Notes under the pieces: generated by a model
Databases searched by the model: none
The model's input: only the letters and a program-made list of their open reading frames with translations
Told to the model about the DNA's origin: nothing
Part shown: piece by piece, positions 55,758-64,000 of the stretch
How the letters are laid out: each line of letters opens with the position of its first letter
Numbering within the stretch: position 1 is the first letter of the stretch
Translations under genes and position numbers: made by a program
Assembly: GCA_011125455.1 (NCBI GenBank)
Contig: VKHO01000058.1
Coordinates: 62,001-126,000 of the forward strand
Direction: 5' to 3'
Source of the DNA: Chlamydiales bacterium STE3
GTDB lineage: Bacteria; Chlamydiota; Chlamydiia; Chlamydiales; Parachlamydiaceae
DNA: 64,000 bases

Positions 55758-58700
55758 TTATTCTATTAAAAAAGCTTCCAATTTCTCTACTTCTGCCTTT
55801 AAATTGGGAGAGATCGTTACCCCCCAACGGCTTTCAATATTTAAGGAAGCTAAAACCCTATCTTTTAAATAGAAATTCAAAACAACCGGGCTTTGTCCCC
55901 GATGATTATCAAAAATTTCTTTTAATCTTACAATTTGACTCAAGCGAGCTTTCTCTAAATTTGTTCTTAAAGCAAATGTGACAGCAACAGGAGCAGCCTT
56001 TTCCACTTTTTTGACCTCTTGTTTTTGAGCAACCTGCTTAGCATAGTTAGCCCGCTTACTCATTTGCTTAACTTTGTCGTAGATACGATCGCAATCCTCA
56101 ATCATCGCATCACTTGCTTTCGTCAAATCATCGAACCATTTGCAAGAAAGACGAGGTGTTTCTTCCTTTTTGTTAAGCTGCAAAACAGCATAGAGCAGCT
56201 GATTTTCTTTAAGGAGAAAGCTTTTTTCCTCATACAAATCAGGCCATATCGGAAGCTCAAAGCTATCGTAACCATCGCCAATCGTCAAAATAGCAAATTT
56301 TTTCTGTGATTTATTGCTGAAGCGTACCTGCACAGTCTCTACAATAAAAGCAGAGCGGAAAACAGCGTCGTGGTCAAGCTCAGCACCCTTACCTAGTGCT
56401 ATACAGGAAAGCCTTTGTAAGATATCTCGATAACTGTCCATAGGATGGCCAGTAAGAAAAAAACCTAGGAGCTCTTTTTCCTTTAATAAAATCTCATAAA
56501 GCGAGGTCGATCTAAGGACCTCTGGGGGTCTTATAAAACGCTCTTCATTAATATCACCCATTAAAGAAAAAAGGTTCATGTATCCTAAAGAGGCGTCTTT
56601 TTGGTCCGCTGAAATAGCATCAAAAATAGGCTCCAACGACAGCTTCAAAGCATCGCGCGACCATTTCGTAAAATCAAAACATCCCGCCTCTATTAAAGCT
56701 TCGATCGCTTTTTTCCCAACTTTTCGCGTGTCGATCCTTTTCACAAAGTGGTAAAGACTATTGAATCTTCCTCCCACTTTGCGCTCGGACAGGATCGCTT
56801 CAACAACGCCTTCCCCAATGCCTTTAATGCCAGACATAGCAAAACGGATTCCTTGCGAAGTCGCGAGGAATTGCTTTTCAGACTCATTCACATCAGGCAG
56901 CAAAATAGCAATCTCCATAGCCTGACATTCACGAATGAATTTGGAAACTTTACTGATATCATGGCTATCGCATGTCATCAAAGCAGCCATCCACTCACCT
57001 GGATAATTGGCCTTCAGAAAAGCTGTGGCATAGGATAAATAGCCATAGGCAGCAGCATGAGATTTATTGAACCCATAGGCAGCAAATTTTTCCATTTTGT
57101 CGAAAATCAACCGCGCAGTCTCTTCATCGATCGTATTTTCTTGGGCGCCTTTTATAAATTTTTGACGCTGCTGCGCCATCTGCTCAAAGTCTTTTTTCCC
57201 CATAGCACGGCGCAATACATCCCCTTCACCAAGAGTGTAATTCGCAAGCTTACTCGCAATTTGCATCACCTGTTCTTGGTAAACCATGATTCCATAGGTT
57301 TCGCTTAAGATTTCTTTCATCCAAGGATGATCATTTTCGATTGCTTCTCGGCCGTGCTTGCGGTTGATAAATGAAGGAATCATATCCATGGGGCCCGGCC
57401 GGTAAAGTGCGCCGACAGCGATAATTTCTTCAAATTTATCAAGATGTAGCTGCCGTGCAAGGTCTTGCATACCAGCAGATTCTAATTGGAACACACCTAA
57501 AGTTTTACCTTGGTTGAGTAGATCAAAAGTGGGTTTATCATTGAGGGGTAGGTTCACCCAATCTATCGATACACCATGTGAGCGAAGGACCCCATCAACT
57601 GCTGTTTGAATAGCCGTAAGTGTTTTTAGCCCTAAAAAATCCACCTTTAACATGCCAACCTGCTCTACCGGCTTCATCGAATACTGAGTTACAGGCATTT
57701 CAGAATCTTTTGCGGAACAAATAGGGATGAAATTTGTTAACGGCTCTCCACTAATAATGATCCCTGCAGCGTGGATTCCTGTATTACGGATAGAGCCTTC
57801 CAGAGTCTTTCCAATCTCCATAATACGTCTTGCATCTTCATCTTGATCGACCATGTTTTTTAAGTCATGGTCTTTTTCCAGTGCTTTTTCAAGAGTAATA
57901 TTAAGATCATCCGGAACGAGCTTAGCGATTTCATTCACTTTACTTAAAGGCACACTTAAAACCCGACCAACATCCTTGATGGTCATTTTAGCCTTCATCG
58001 TACCAAAGGTGATGATCTGAGCAATGTTATCTTTTCCGTATTTGTGCAAGACATAGTTAATAACGTCCTCGCGACGATCCATACAGATATCCACGTCTAT
58101 ATCTGGATAGGAAATACGCTCTGGATTGATAAAACGCTCAAAAAAGAGATGAAAGCGCAACGGCTCGATATCTGTGACTTCTATTAAATAGAGAACTATT
58201 GAACCGGCTCCTGACCCGCGCCCAGGCCCCATTGGAATGCCATTACGTTTCGCCCAATTGATAAAGTCCCATACGATCAAAAGATAATCACTCATGCCCT
58301 TAGGAACAATCACATCCATTTCATAATCTAGACGTTCTCGAACGATTTCCATAGGATCTTTGTCAGGATAAATTTCCCTCACTTTTGCTAATCTATCAGG
58401 GGTGTAACGTTTAGCGATGCCTGCACGGCAAAGCTCCCAGAGAAACTCTTCGGCAGCACGGGACTGCTCCTCTTTTGTAAAGCTTTTCCCTTCAAGCGAC
58501 GGGGGGACATATGTAGGATAGTGCTTAGTCTTAAAGTCAAGTTCCACGTGGCACTTTTCCGCAACCTCTAACGTATTTTCAATAGCTTCAGGGCAATCTT
58601 TAAAGATCTCGAGCATTTGCTCTGGCGATTTAAAGTATAACTCATGAGATGAATAGGTTCGTCTTTTAGGATTTGCAACGCGAAATTTAGGATTGCCGAA

Positions 58701-59477
58701 AGAGTCCTTTTCCCATATCTCACAGGGTTCTCCAGATTGTACGTTTAACAAGATCTCATGTGCCTTCCAATCCTGCCTCTGCATGTAATGGCTATCATTT
58801 GTTGCAACGATTTTAATCTTTAAATCTGAAGCGACTTCCATGAGTAGTCGGTTCACTTTATTTTGCTTTTCAATGTAGTCGAGATAGTTCTGATATAGCC
58901 AAGACTCAAGATGCATGCCGTCTGCTTGTAGGTCAGCCTCGGTCATGCCATGACGTTGAAGCTCAAGATAGTAATCTTCTCCAAAAATATCTCGATACCA
59001 GCGAATCTCTTCAATCAAGCTCTCCTTCGTCCCATTAAGAGCTTCATGCGCAACCTTGCTGCTCAAACAGCCAGAAAGGCAGATCAACCCATCACTGTAT
59101 TGTTTAATTAAGGAGGGATCAATTCTTGGGTGATAGTAAAAACCTTCGATGAATCCAAGGGATGTGAGTTTTGCTAAATTATGATAGCCCTGCTTGTTTT
59201 TAGCTAAAAGACCCAAATGAAATGCCGTTTTCTGCCCGTATTCCTTCTTTTTTTCAAAACGAGACGCCGGTGCAACATAAAATTCACAGCCTATAATTGG
59301 CTTTACTTTTACTTCTTTACACGCTTTGTAGAAATCGACCGCCCCAAAAAGATTCCCGTGATCGGTAAGAGCAACAGAAGACATTCCCATTTTTTGGCTT
59401 GTCTCAGCAATATCAGGGATGGAAGCCAATGCATCTAAAATCGAATATTGAGAATGAACGTGGAGTGGGACCCACAT
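55758..59477 (-). CDS. dnaE: DNA polymerase III alpha subunit
   Basis: 1239 aa. PHP domain at the N-terminus ('LHVHSQYSILDALAS'), polymerase core with acidic motif 'YPDIDVDICMDRRE' and 'GFNKSHAAAYGYLSY', helix-hairpin-helix 'GIKGIGEGVVEAIL' and an OB-fold region near 1010-1100. Main replicative polymerase. It follows uhpC and precedes the BamD-like gene; CT546, found between them in Chlamydia, is absent. Confidence 0.97.
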   Translation of the reverse strand: MWVPLHVHSQYSILDALASIPDIAETSQKMGMSSVALTDHGNLFGAVDFYKACKEVKVKPIIGCEFYVAPASRFEKKKEYGQKTAFHLGLLAKNKQGYHNLAKLTSLGFIEGFYYHPRIDPSLIKQYSDGLICLSGCLSSKVAHEALNGTKESLIEEIRWYRDIFGEDYYLELQRHGMTEADLQADGMHLESWLYQNYLDYIEKQNKVNRLLMEVASDLKIKIVATNDSHYMQRQDWKAHEILLNVQSGEPCEIWEKDSFGNPKFRVANPKRRTYSSHELYFKSPEQMLEIFKDCPEAIENTLEVAEKCHVELDFKTKHYPTYVPPSLEGKSFTKEEQSRAAEEFLWELCRAGIAKRYTPDRLAKVREIYPDKDPMEIVRERLDYEMDVIVPKGMSDYLLIVWDFINWAKRNGIPMGPGRGSGAGSIVLYLIEVTDIEPLRFHLFFERFINPERISYPDIDVDICMDRREDVINYVLHKYGKDNIAQIITFGTMKAKMTIKDVGRVLSVPLSKVNEIAKLVPDDLNITLEKALEKDHDLKNMVDQDEDARRIMEIGKTLEGSIRNTGIHAAGIIISGEPLTNFIPICSAKDSEMPVTQYSMKPVEQVGMLKVDFLGLKTLTAIQTAVDGVLRSHGVSIDWVNLPLNDKPTFDLLNQGKTLGVFQLESAGMQDLARQLHLDKFEEIIAVGALYRPGPMDMIPSFINRKHGREAIENDHPWMKEILSETYGIMVYQEQVMQIASKLANYTLGEGDVLRRAMGKKDFEQMAQQRQKFIKGAQENTIDEETARLIFDKMEKFAAYGFNKSHAAAYGYLSYATAFLKANYPGEWMAALMTCDSHDISKVSKFIRECQAMEIAILLPDVNESEKQFLATSQGIRFAMSGIKGIGEGVVEAILSERKVGGRFNSLYHFVKRIDTRKVGKKAIEALIEAGCFDFTKWSRDALKLSLEPIFDAISADQKDASLGYMNLFSLMGDINEERFIRPPEVLRSTSLYEILLKEKELLGFFLTGHPMDSYRDILQRLSCIALGKGAELDHDAVFRSAFIVETVQVRFSNKSQKKFAILTIGDGYDSFELPIWPDLYEEKSFLLKENQLLYAVLQLNKKEETPRLSCKWFDDLTKASDAMIEDCDRIYDKVKQMSKRANYAKQVAQKQEVKKVEKAAPVAVTFALRTNLEKARLSQIVRLKEIFDNHRGQSPVVLNFYLKDRVLASLNIESRWGVTISPNLKAEVEKLEAFLIE

Positions 59478-59550
59478 AACGCCCTACCAAAATAAATGAA
59501 AATTAGCATACCCTAAAGGCACTTTTTTTGCCTTAATGAATTCTAGATGA

Positions 59551-59590
59551 TAAAGCGTTAGATTAGAGGCTCTCTCCAATCAACGCTTTA
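59551..59590 (-). terminator. Hairpin between uhpC and dnaE
   Basis: TAAAGCGTT (59551-59559) pairs with AACGCTTTA (59582-59590), extended by GATT/AATC and GAG/CTC inside. No T-run follows on the minus strand. Confidence 0.5.
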
Positions 59591-59637
59591 GCTATAGTCG
59601 ACGAAATGATTCAACAGACCGAGCTTGCAACTAACGG

Positions 59638-60996
59638 TTAGGTAGCCATGCGCGTTTTTGCTTTTTTTGCCTTTTTATTTTCTGTAATTCCCCACATCGG
59701 CAGAAGTAAGAGGACTGATATAAAGCAGCAAATAGACATAAAGTAGAAAAAACCATCCCAGCCCCAATCATCTGCTACCTTACCTAAAGGATAACCAGCC
59801 ACTGCGGCGCCCAGGTAAGCAAAAGTTCCCACAAAACCTGTTGATGTGGATGCAGCATTTTTATGGGATAACTCTGCAGCAGCTATTCCGATCATCATTT
59901 GGGGACCAAAAACAGCGAAACCGATTAGAAACACAGCTGCGGAGTCTACCCATGGATATCCCTGTGGGACATGCCAAAAAGCAATGAGTGCCACAACCGA
60001 GGCCAAGGCAAAAATAACATTAATCGGGCCTCTTCTAGCGTTAAAAAGGCGATCGGAGCCCCAACCAGCAGCAAGGCTTCCAAAAAAACCACCTACTTCA
60101 AACATGGAGGCGCAACCACTAGCACCGATAACACTATATCCTTTCTCGTCTCTCAAAAATAAAGCTGTCCAATCGTTAACGCCCGTCCTAACAATATAGA
60201 CGAAAAAATATGCAAAACCCAGCATCCAAAGGTATTTATTCTTGAAAATATAATCGACTAAAATTTGTTTTGTTGAAAGCTGCGCCTCCTCGCTTCTTTC
60301 CATCCCTTGTGTCCCGTAATCATTACGGTATTTTTCAATAGGCGGTAGTCCAAGAGACTGAGGTGTATCTCTCAATCTATTAATAAGAAACACGCCACCC
60401 ATGATGCAAATAAGGCCAGGAACATACATAGCATAGCGCCAGCCAAAATAGTACAAACATGCCCCTGTAATCCAAGGAATGATAAATGCTCCAACATTGT
60501 GAGAGACATTAAAGGTCGACCACCAAGAGCCCCGCTCTGAATGAGAATACCATTGTGTTAGGAAACGGGCACACGCTGGCCAGCCAAAACCTTGAAACCA
60601 ACCATTCAAGCCCCAAAAAATGGAAAACAAAATTAAAGATGAGGAAAAACCAAAAAATATATTTAATAATCCTGTTAAGAAAAGACCAATAGCCATAAAA
60701 TAACGCGGGTTCGACTGGTCAGAGACAATCCCGCTAGCAAATTTACTCACACCGTAAGTAATCGAAAAAATACTAGCCAAGAGACCGAGTTCACTCTTTT
60801 CAAAACCAAGGTCGGCCATAAGACCAGGCATAGCAAATGTAAAACTTTTTCGGGTAAAATAGTAAAGAGCGTATCCTACAAACATGGAGTAAAGGATTCG
60901 CAATCTCCAATAATGATAAAGATTACCCACCTCCTCCTTATCCTGAATTTCTTCTAAGTAAGGTGCAGGTTTCAATAGGCTAAAGATTTTGCTCAC
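59638..60996 (-). CDS. uhpC: UhpC-type sugar phosphate antiporter (OPA family)
   Basis: 452 aa from GTG 60996, six bases after AAAGGGAG. Twelve membrane helices of the major facilitator superfamily with 'RKSFTFAMPGLMADLGFEKS' and 'NGWFQGFGWPACARFLTQWY', the GlpT/UhpT/UhpC pattern. In Chlamydia the homologue (CT544) imports glucose-6-phosphate in exchange for phosphate from the host. It is divergent from the FHA gene. Confidence 0.92.
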   Translation of the reverse strand: MSKIFSLLKPAPYLEEIQDKEEVGNLYHYWRLRILYSMFVGYALYYFTRKSFTFAMPGLMADLGFEKSELGLLASIFSITYGVSKFASGIVSDQSNPRYFMAIGLFLTGLLNIFFGFSSSLILFSIFWGLNGWFQGFGWPACARFLTQWYSHSERGSWWSTFNVSHNVGAFIIPWITGACLYYFGWRYAMYVPGLICIMGGVFLINRLRDTPQSLGLPPIEKYRNDYGTQGMERSEEAQLSTKQILVDYIFKNKYLWMLGFAYFFVYIVRTGVNDWTALFLRDEKGYSVIGASGCASMFEVGGFFGSLAAGWGSDRLFNARRGPINVIFALASVVALIAFWHVPQGYPWVDSAAVFLIGFAVFGPQMMIGIAAAELSHKNAASTSTGFVGTFAYLGAAVAGYPLGKVADDWGWDGFFYFMSICCFISVLLLLPMWGITENKKAKKAKTRMAT

Positions 60997-61582
60997 TTTA
61001 TCTCCCTTTAGTGGATGAACCCCTCAAATTATGGCTTTAAAGCAGCAAAGTCCTTGAGACTTTAGACTTAATAATACATTGTTACTTTGCTACTAACGCC
61101 AATTAATTCCGCCTAGAAGCTCACTTTTATGAGCTAGAAAGACGATTTGCACTCAAGGGAACATTCACAAGGTGAACATTCTCTTATGTTTCCCCTGTTT
61201 AGGGCAAAATTTAGCGAGCACAGTTAGAGGAGTATCAAAATAACGTATCGTGCATCATTTCCTCTGAATGGCGTATTGTATTTTTCATATTAATTAGGAG
61301 TCAAGCAATATCTGAACCTTTTGTTGACGGATAGCCATCTTATGTGATAAAACTAATCAGTGGCATTTTGTCTCTAGAGTTTTTAAATTGCGCACAATGT
61401 TTAAGGGCTCCAAGGACGCTTAAAGAACCCAGACATTTGAGCTATAGAGATGGTCTGAATCGAAATTCAAGTAAGCCGAACTGCAGGTCCTGTCCTTATC
61501 TCAACTCTTTAATATGATATGCCTTTGAGGTGTGTGGCTTTTTTTAAATCTGAATTCCAACATGGGTCATCGATAGTGTAAA
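60997..61582. other. Divergent intergenic region uhpC / FHA gene
   Basis: 586 bases. One plus-strand promoter-like pair is present (see 61324). Several short inverted repeats occur, but no tRNA or known ncRNA could be recognised. Confidence 0.4.
61324..61351 (+). promoter_or_regulatory. Candidate promoter upstream of the FHA gene
   Basis: TTGACG (61324-61329), 16-base spacer, GATAAA (61346-61351) with TGT before it. It would give a long (about 225-base) leader to the FHA gene, so it may belong to an unseen small transcript instead. Confidence 0.35.
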
Positions 61583-63577
61583 ATGATCAGACTAATTTTA
61601 CATCATAACAACAGTGTCAGGGCCTATCTTTTTACAAAAAGCTCCATTATCATTGGAGAAGGAGAGCCGAATGTCGTAGATATTTCTTTAAACGGCCTCG
61701 GCTTCCATCAAAACCATCTTAGAATTTACTTAAAAGAAAGCTATTTTTACATTTCTAATCAAGCTAACGACCCTTTTATTACTTTAAATGGCGCTCCTTT
61801 TAGGAAGAAAAAATTAAAAGCCAAAGACACCATTCAAATCAAAAAAACAACAATTCTTGTTGAAGAACTCGTTGTTAGCAACGCTTTTATCGAAGAGCTT
61901 ATCGGTGAAAAAAGTGCGCCCCTTTGCGATCAAAATTTTGAATCGATCCAAGAAGAAATCTGCGACTTCCCTGATGCCGAAATTCTCTCCAAAGAAGAAG
62001 ACCTTGAAGGCTGGTTTCCTTCAGACTTGACTGATCTGCAAAATGAGAATTTAAAAAATTTAGAAGAAAAAAAAGGTGTGAGAAATTCCCATGCTAGCGA
62101 TTTAAACGAAGAGCAAGAAGAGGTCCCTAAATCTGAAGCCAAAAGCTCTTTTTTCTCTTTGAGGAAGCTAAAGTGGTTTGCCATTTCTGCTGTTTTGATG
62201 GCTGTTATCGCTAGTGCGGTTGGCATTGAAACCTATCTCCGTGCCGCTAGTAAAAGCGGCATTGAAGAAGCGAAGGCCGCTGAAAGCTTATCCGATCTTT
62301 CTATGGCTTTAGCCTACGCTAAAATTTTTCATATTACACCTCCGAAACAGAATTTTTCAGACCCTGAATTTCTCAAAAGCACTTTAAATACCTTACTACC
62401 ATCAAACTCATCTTCAAGCGGAACAATTGACACACAAGGACAGTTCAGCAATTGCTCTTACCTCTTCCGATTTTATTCTGAACAAGACTTGTCAAGGTTT
62501 TTAATCATTGCTCAACCGGCTCCTTCGTTATCTCAGTGGCTTTTCCCCAAAGATGCCATTTTAATCGATTCTTCATTGATGGATTTGCGCAAAATCTCCG
62601 ATTTAAAAATCATCAATGGCCTTTTAGCTTCTGCAAAGCCCTTCGAAGGCCACAACGCAAGAGAATTATTGGAAACAATCAAGCGATTGAAAGTTTTCCC
62701 TCTCAATCAACTCGCAAAAATTTCCAAAAAAAGAGAGTTTGCTCCACCACGTATCATTAAGTATCTCAGGCCTGGCGCAGAAAATTTGATCTACAATGCT
62801 CCTCGCTATTTCCTTTTTGGTGCCCCTTTAATAAAAAAACTGACCCAGCAAGATTTAAGCCCTCTTTCCCAGCAATCTTCTCTGGCTTTAACCAGTGAAC
62901 TTGAGCGCTATGCGACTTTCGAAAACCTTGTTTTTTACACTATAGAAGGGCTGCAAGTTGCTAACAAAATTCATAAAACCTTAGTCTCCATCGCCCCCAC
63001 AAATCATTTCCTCACTGGCTGCTTACTCCTCTCCCCTACTGAAGAAATCTTGACAAGCCGTCTAGTGATTGAGGTGGAGCACAATCTGCTAAATCCTCCT
63101 GCAAAAGGTAATTTAGAGGTGAAGGAAATTGCTCAACTTGATCGTGCTCTTGTTCCGCAACCTTTTTCTTATCTTATTAGCAAAAAGCTTGAAAGCTTTC
63201 GAACTGCCAGCCTTGAAACTTTAATGCCTCTGATTAGGCAGATGGCTGAAATCTTGGAAGAGGGTCTTCAAAAAGGTGATCCTGAGATTAAGACGGAACT
63301 ATATTTTTTATTAGATCGCTATCAAACAACTAAGCAAGAACAAAAGCAAAAACTTCAGTTTCTTATTCAACAGATGGAAGTCGAACACCCACAAATAAAT
63401 AATTTAGAACTGTACCAGCTGCTGAAAAACAACCAGCTAGAGAACTGGTTCGACTTTCGCGTTAAGAGCCAACAACAACTCAATCTTTTAATCCCCTCAC
63501 CCCTTTTTCAAACAACTCCTAGTCCTTCTCCCCCCTTAAGCCAAAGCTCTTGTTATAAACTTGACAGTGGGCATTAA
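61583..63577 (+). CDS. Single-pass membrane protein with degenerate FHA domain
   Basis: 664 aa. Residues 1-95 have the FHA beta-sandwich pattern ('SIIIGEGEPNVVDISLNG', 'HLRIYL', 'ITLNGAPF'), but the usual GR is GE and the S-R-x-H is Q-N-H, so phosphothreonine binding is doubtful. An acidic linker leads to one membrane helix at about 198-217, and about 445 residues follow outside the cytoplasm, with a proline/serine tail. No ribosome binding site is clear. The topology recalls CdsD of the chlamydial type III apparatus (FHA, helix, periplasmic part), but there is no type III gene nearby. Unlike Chlamydia, it lies between uhpC and hisS. Confidence 0.7.
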   Translation: MIRLILHHNNSVRAYLFTKSSIIIGEGEPNVVDISLNGLGFHQNHLRIYLKESYFYISNQANDPFITLNGAPFRKKKLKAKDTIQIKKTTILVEELVVSNAFIEELIGEKSAPLCDQNFESIQEEICDFPDAEILSKEEDLEGWFPSDLTDLQNENLKNLEEKKGVRNSHASDLNEEQEEVPKSEAKSSFFSLRKLKWFAISAVLMAVIASAVGIETYLRAASKSGIEEAKAAESLSDLSMALAYAKIFHITPPKQNFSDPEFLKSTLNTLLPSNSSSSGTIDTQGQFSNCSYLFRFYSEQDLSRFLIIAQPAPSLSQWLFPKDAILIDSSLMDLRKISDLKIINGLLASAKPFEGHNARELLETIKRLKVFPLNQLAKISKKREFAPPRIIKYLRPGAENLIYNAPRYFLFGAPLIKKLTQQDLSPLSQQSSLALTSELERYATFENLVFYTIEGLQVANKIHKTLVSIAPTNHFLTGCLLLSPTEEILTSRLVIEVEHNLLNPPAKGNLEVKEIAQLDRALVPQPFSYLISKKLESFRTASLETLMPLIRQMAEILEEGLQKGDPEIKTELYFLLDRYQTTKQEQKQKLQFLIQQMEVEHPQINNLELYQLLKNNQLENWFDFRVKSQQQLNLLIPSPLFQTTPSPSPPLSQSSCYKLDSGH

Positions 63578-63732
63578 CTTACCCTATGATCTCGAGTGGT
63601 TTTCTTTTTTATTTTATAAAGCAATACACTATTTTCAAAATTGCTGTTTCTTTGACGTATCTAGGTTAGTACACTCATTTTTACTAAAAAATGAGACCGC
63701 AAAGACAATCAACAGTCAAAATATAGGTAACA

Positions 63733-64000
63733 ATGGACATTACAATTCCGCCTGGCGTATTTGATATTCTCCCTAACAACTCAAAAGAGCAATGGAAAAG
63801 CTCCTATTTGTGGAATCACCTTGAACATCATTTACGAGATCTTGCTAATGCCTATGGGTTTCAAGAAATCCGCACACCTATTTTCGAAAAAACAGAGCTA
63901 TTTAGCCGAGGAGTCGGCGAAACCTCTGACATCGTGACGAAAGAAATGTATACATTTACAGATAAAGGCAATCGCTCCCTCACTCTTAGACCAGAAGGAA
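63733..64000 (+). CDS. hisS: Histidyl-tRNA synthetase, N-terminal part (runs off the edge)
   Basis: ATG 63733, open to the end of the window (89 codons). '[10 protein letters not shown]', '[20 protein letters not shown]' and '[20 protein letters not shown]' (class II motif 1 and 2 lead) are HisRS. In Chlamydia hisS (CT543) is followed by the bacterial-type aspS (CT542), which would lie just outside this window. Confidence 0.95.
   Translation, partial: MDITIPPGVFDILPNNSKEQWKSSYLWNHLEHHLRDLANAYGFQEIRTPIFEKTELFSRGVGETSDIVTKEMYTFTDKGNRSLTLRPEG

Noticed and set aside
61575-61590. TGTAAAAT at the FHA gene start as a -10 box for a leaderless message
   Set aside because: The ATG lies inside the box, so transcription would begin after the start codon.
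63561-63764. 67-codon open frame between the FHA gene and hisS
   Set aside because: Overlaps both the end of the FHA gene and the hisS start in another frame; composition not protein-like.

Overview
The window is chromosomal DNA from a member of the phylum Chlamydiae, most likely an amoeba-associated (Parachlamydia-like) lineage rather than Chlamydia itself. This rests on gene order recalled from Chlamydia trachomatis, not on a search. The markers are: dapF followed by a UPF0158-type gene; an ATP/ADP (NTT) translocase; the aroA-aroK-aroC-aroB-aroDE operon with fused AroD-AroE; the block gap-rplQ-rpoA-...-rplC followed by fmt-lpxA-fabZ-lpxC-lnt; and the block dacF-(CT550-like)-rsbW-(CT548-like)-(CT547-like)-dnaE-uhpC-hisS. 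A long-form IspG, a UhpC-type sugar phosphate carrier and Inc-like membrane proteins agree with an obligate intracellular bacterium. The DNA is AT-rich.

Layout. 0-3 kb: end of dapF, a UPF0158-like protein with a histone-like tail, and a nucleotide transporter. 3.1-10.4 kb (minus): an archaeal-type aspartyl-tRNA synthetase fused to a YbaK-type editing domain, downstream of the complete shikimate operon. 10.7-16 kb: two unknown membrane proteins, ispG, a PAP2-type membrane protein and a secreted ankyrin-like protein. 16.3-22 kb: the accessory region, with brnQ, a 379-aa unknown, an RNHCP zinc protein, a Fic protein surrounded by TTTACGACA-type repeats, a decayed IS982-family element and tRNA-Leu(UAA). 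22-27 kb: H+-pyrophosphatase, a charged unknown and gap.

27-39.5 kb (minus) is one compact S10-spc-alpha ribosomal protein superoperon (rplC to rplQ) with secY and rpoA. It lacks rpsJ, rpsN, rpmD, rpmJ and rpsD, as I recall for chlamydiae. A good promoter precedes rplC, and a strong hairpin separates rpsK from rpoA. 39.7-47.5 kb: an SLBB protein and an Inc-like protein in the place where Chlamydia carries CT529/Cap1, then lipid A and lipoprotein genes (fmt, lpxA, fabZ, lpxC, lnt), then a second Inc-like protein with an alanine-rich tail. 48.5-51.6 kb: rsmB/fmu, a SurA-like chaperone and ksgA. 51.7-61 kb: dacF, an unknown, rsbW, LptE-like and BamD-like envelope genes, dnaE and uhpC. 61.6-64 kb: an FHA-like single-pass membrane protein and the 5' part of hisS.

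Most of the window is conserved housekeeping. The points most worth following are the AspRS-YbaK fusion, the repeat-flanked Fic cassette beside an IS982 remnant and a tRNA, the IS982 hairpin that would hide its own ribosome binding site, and the Inc-like proteins. No CRISPR array, prophage or rRNA operon was seen.
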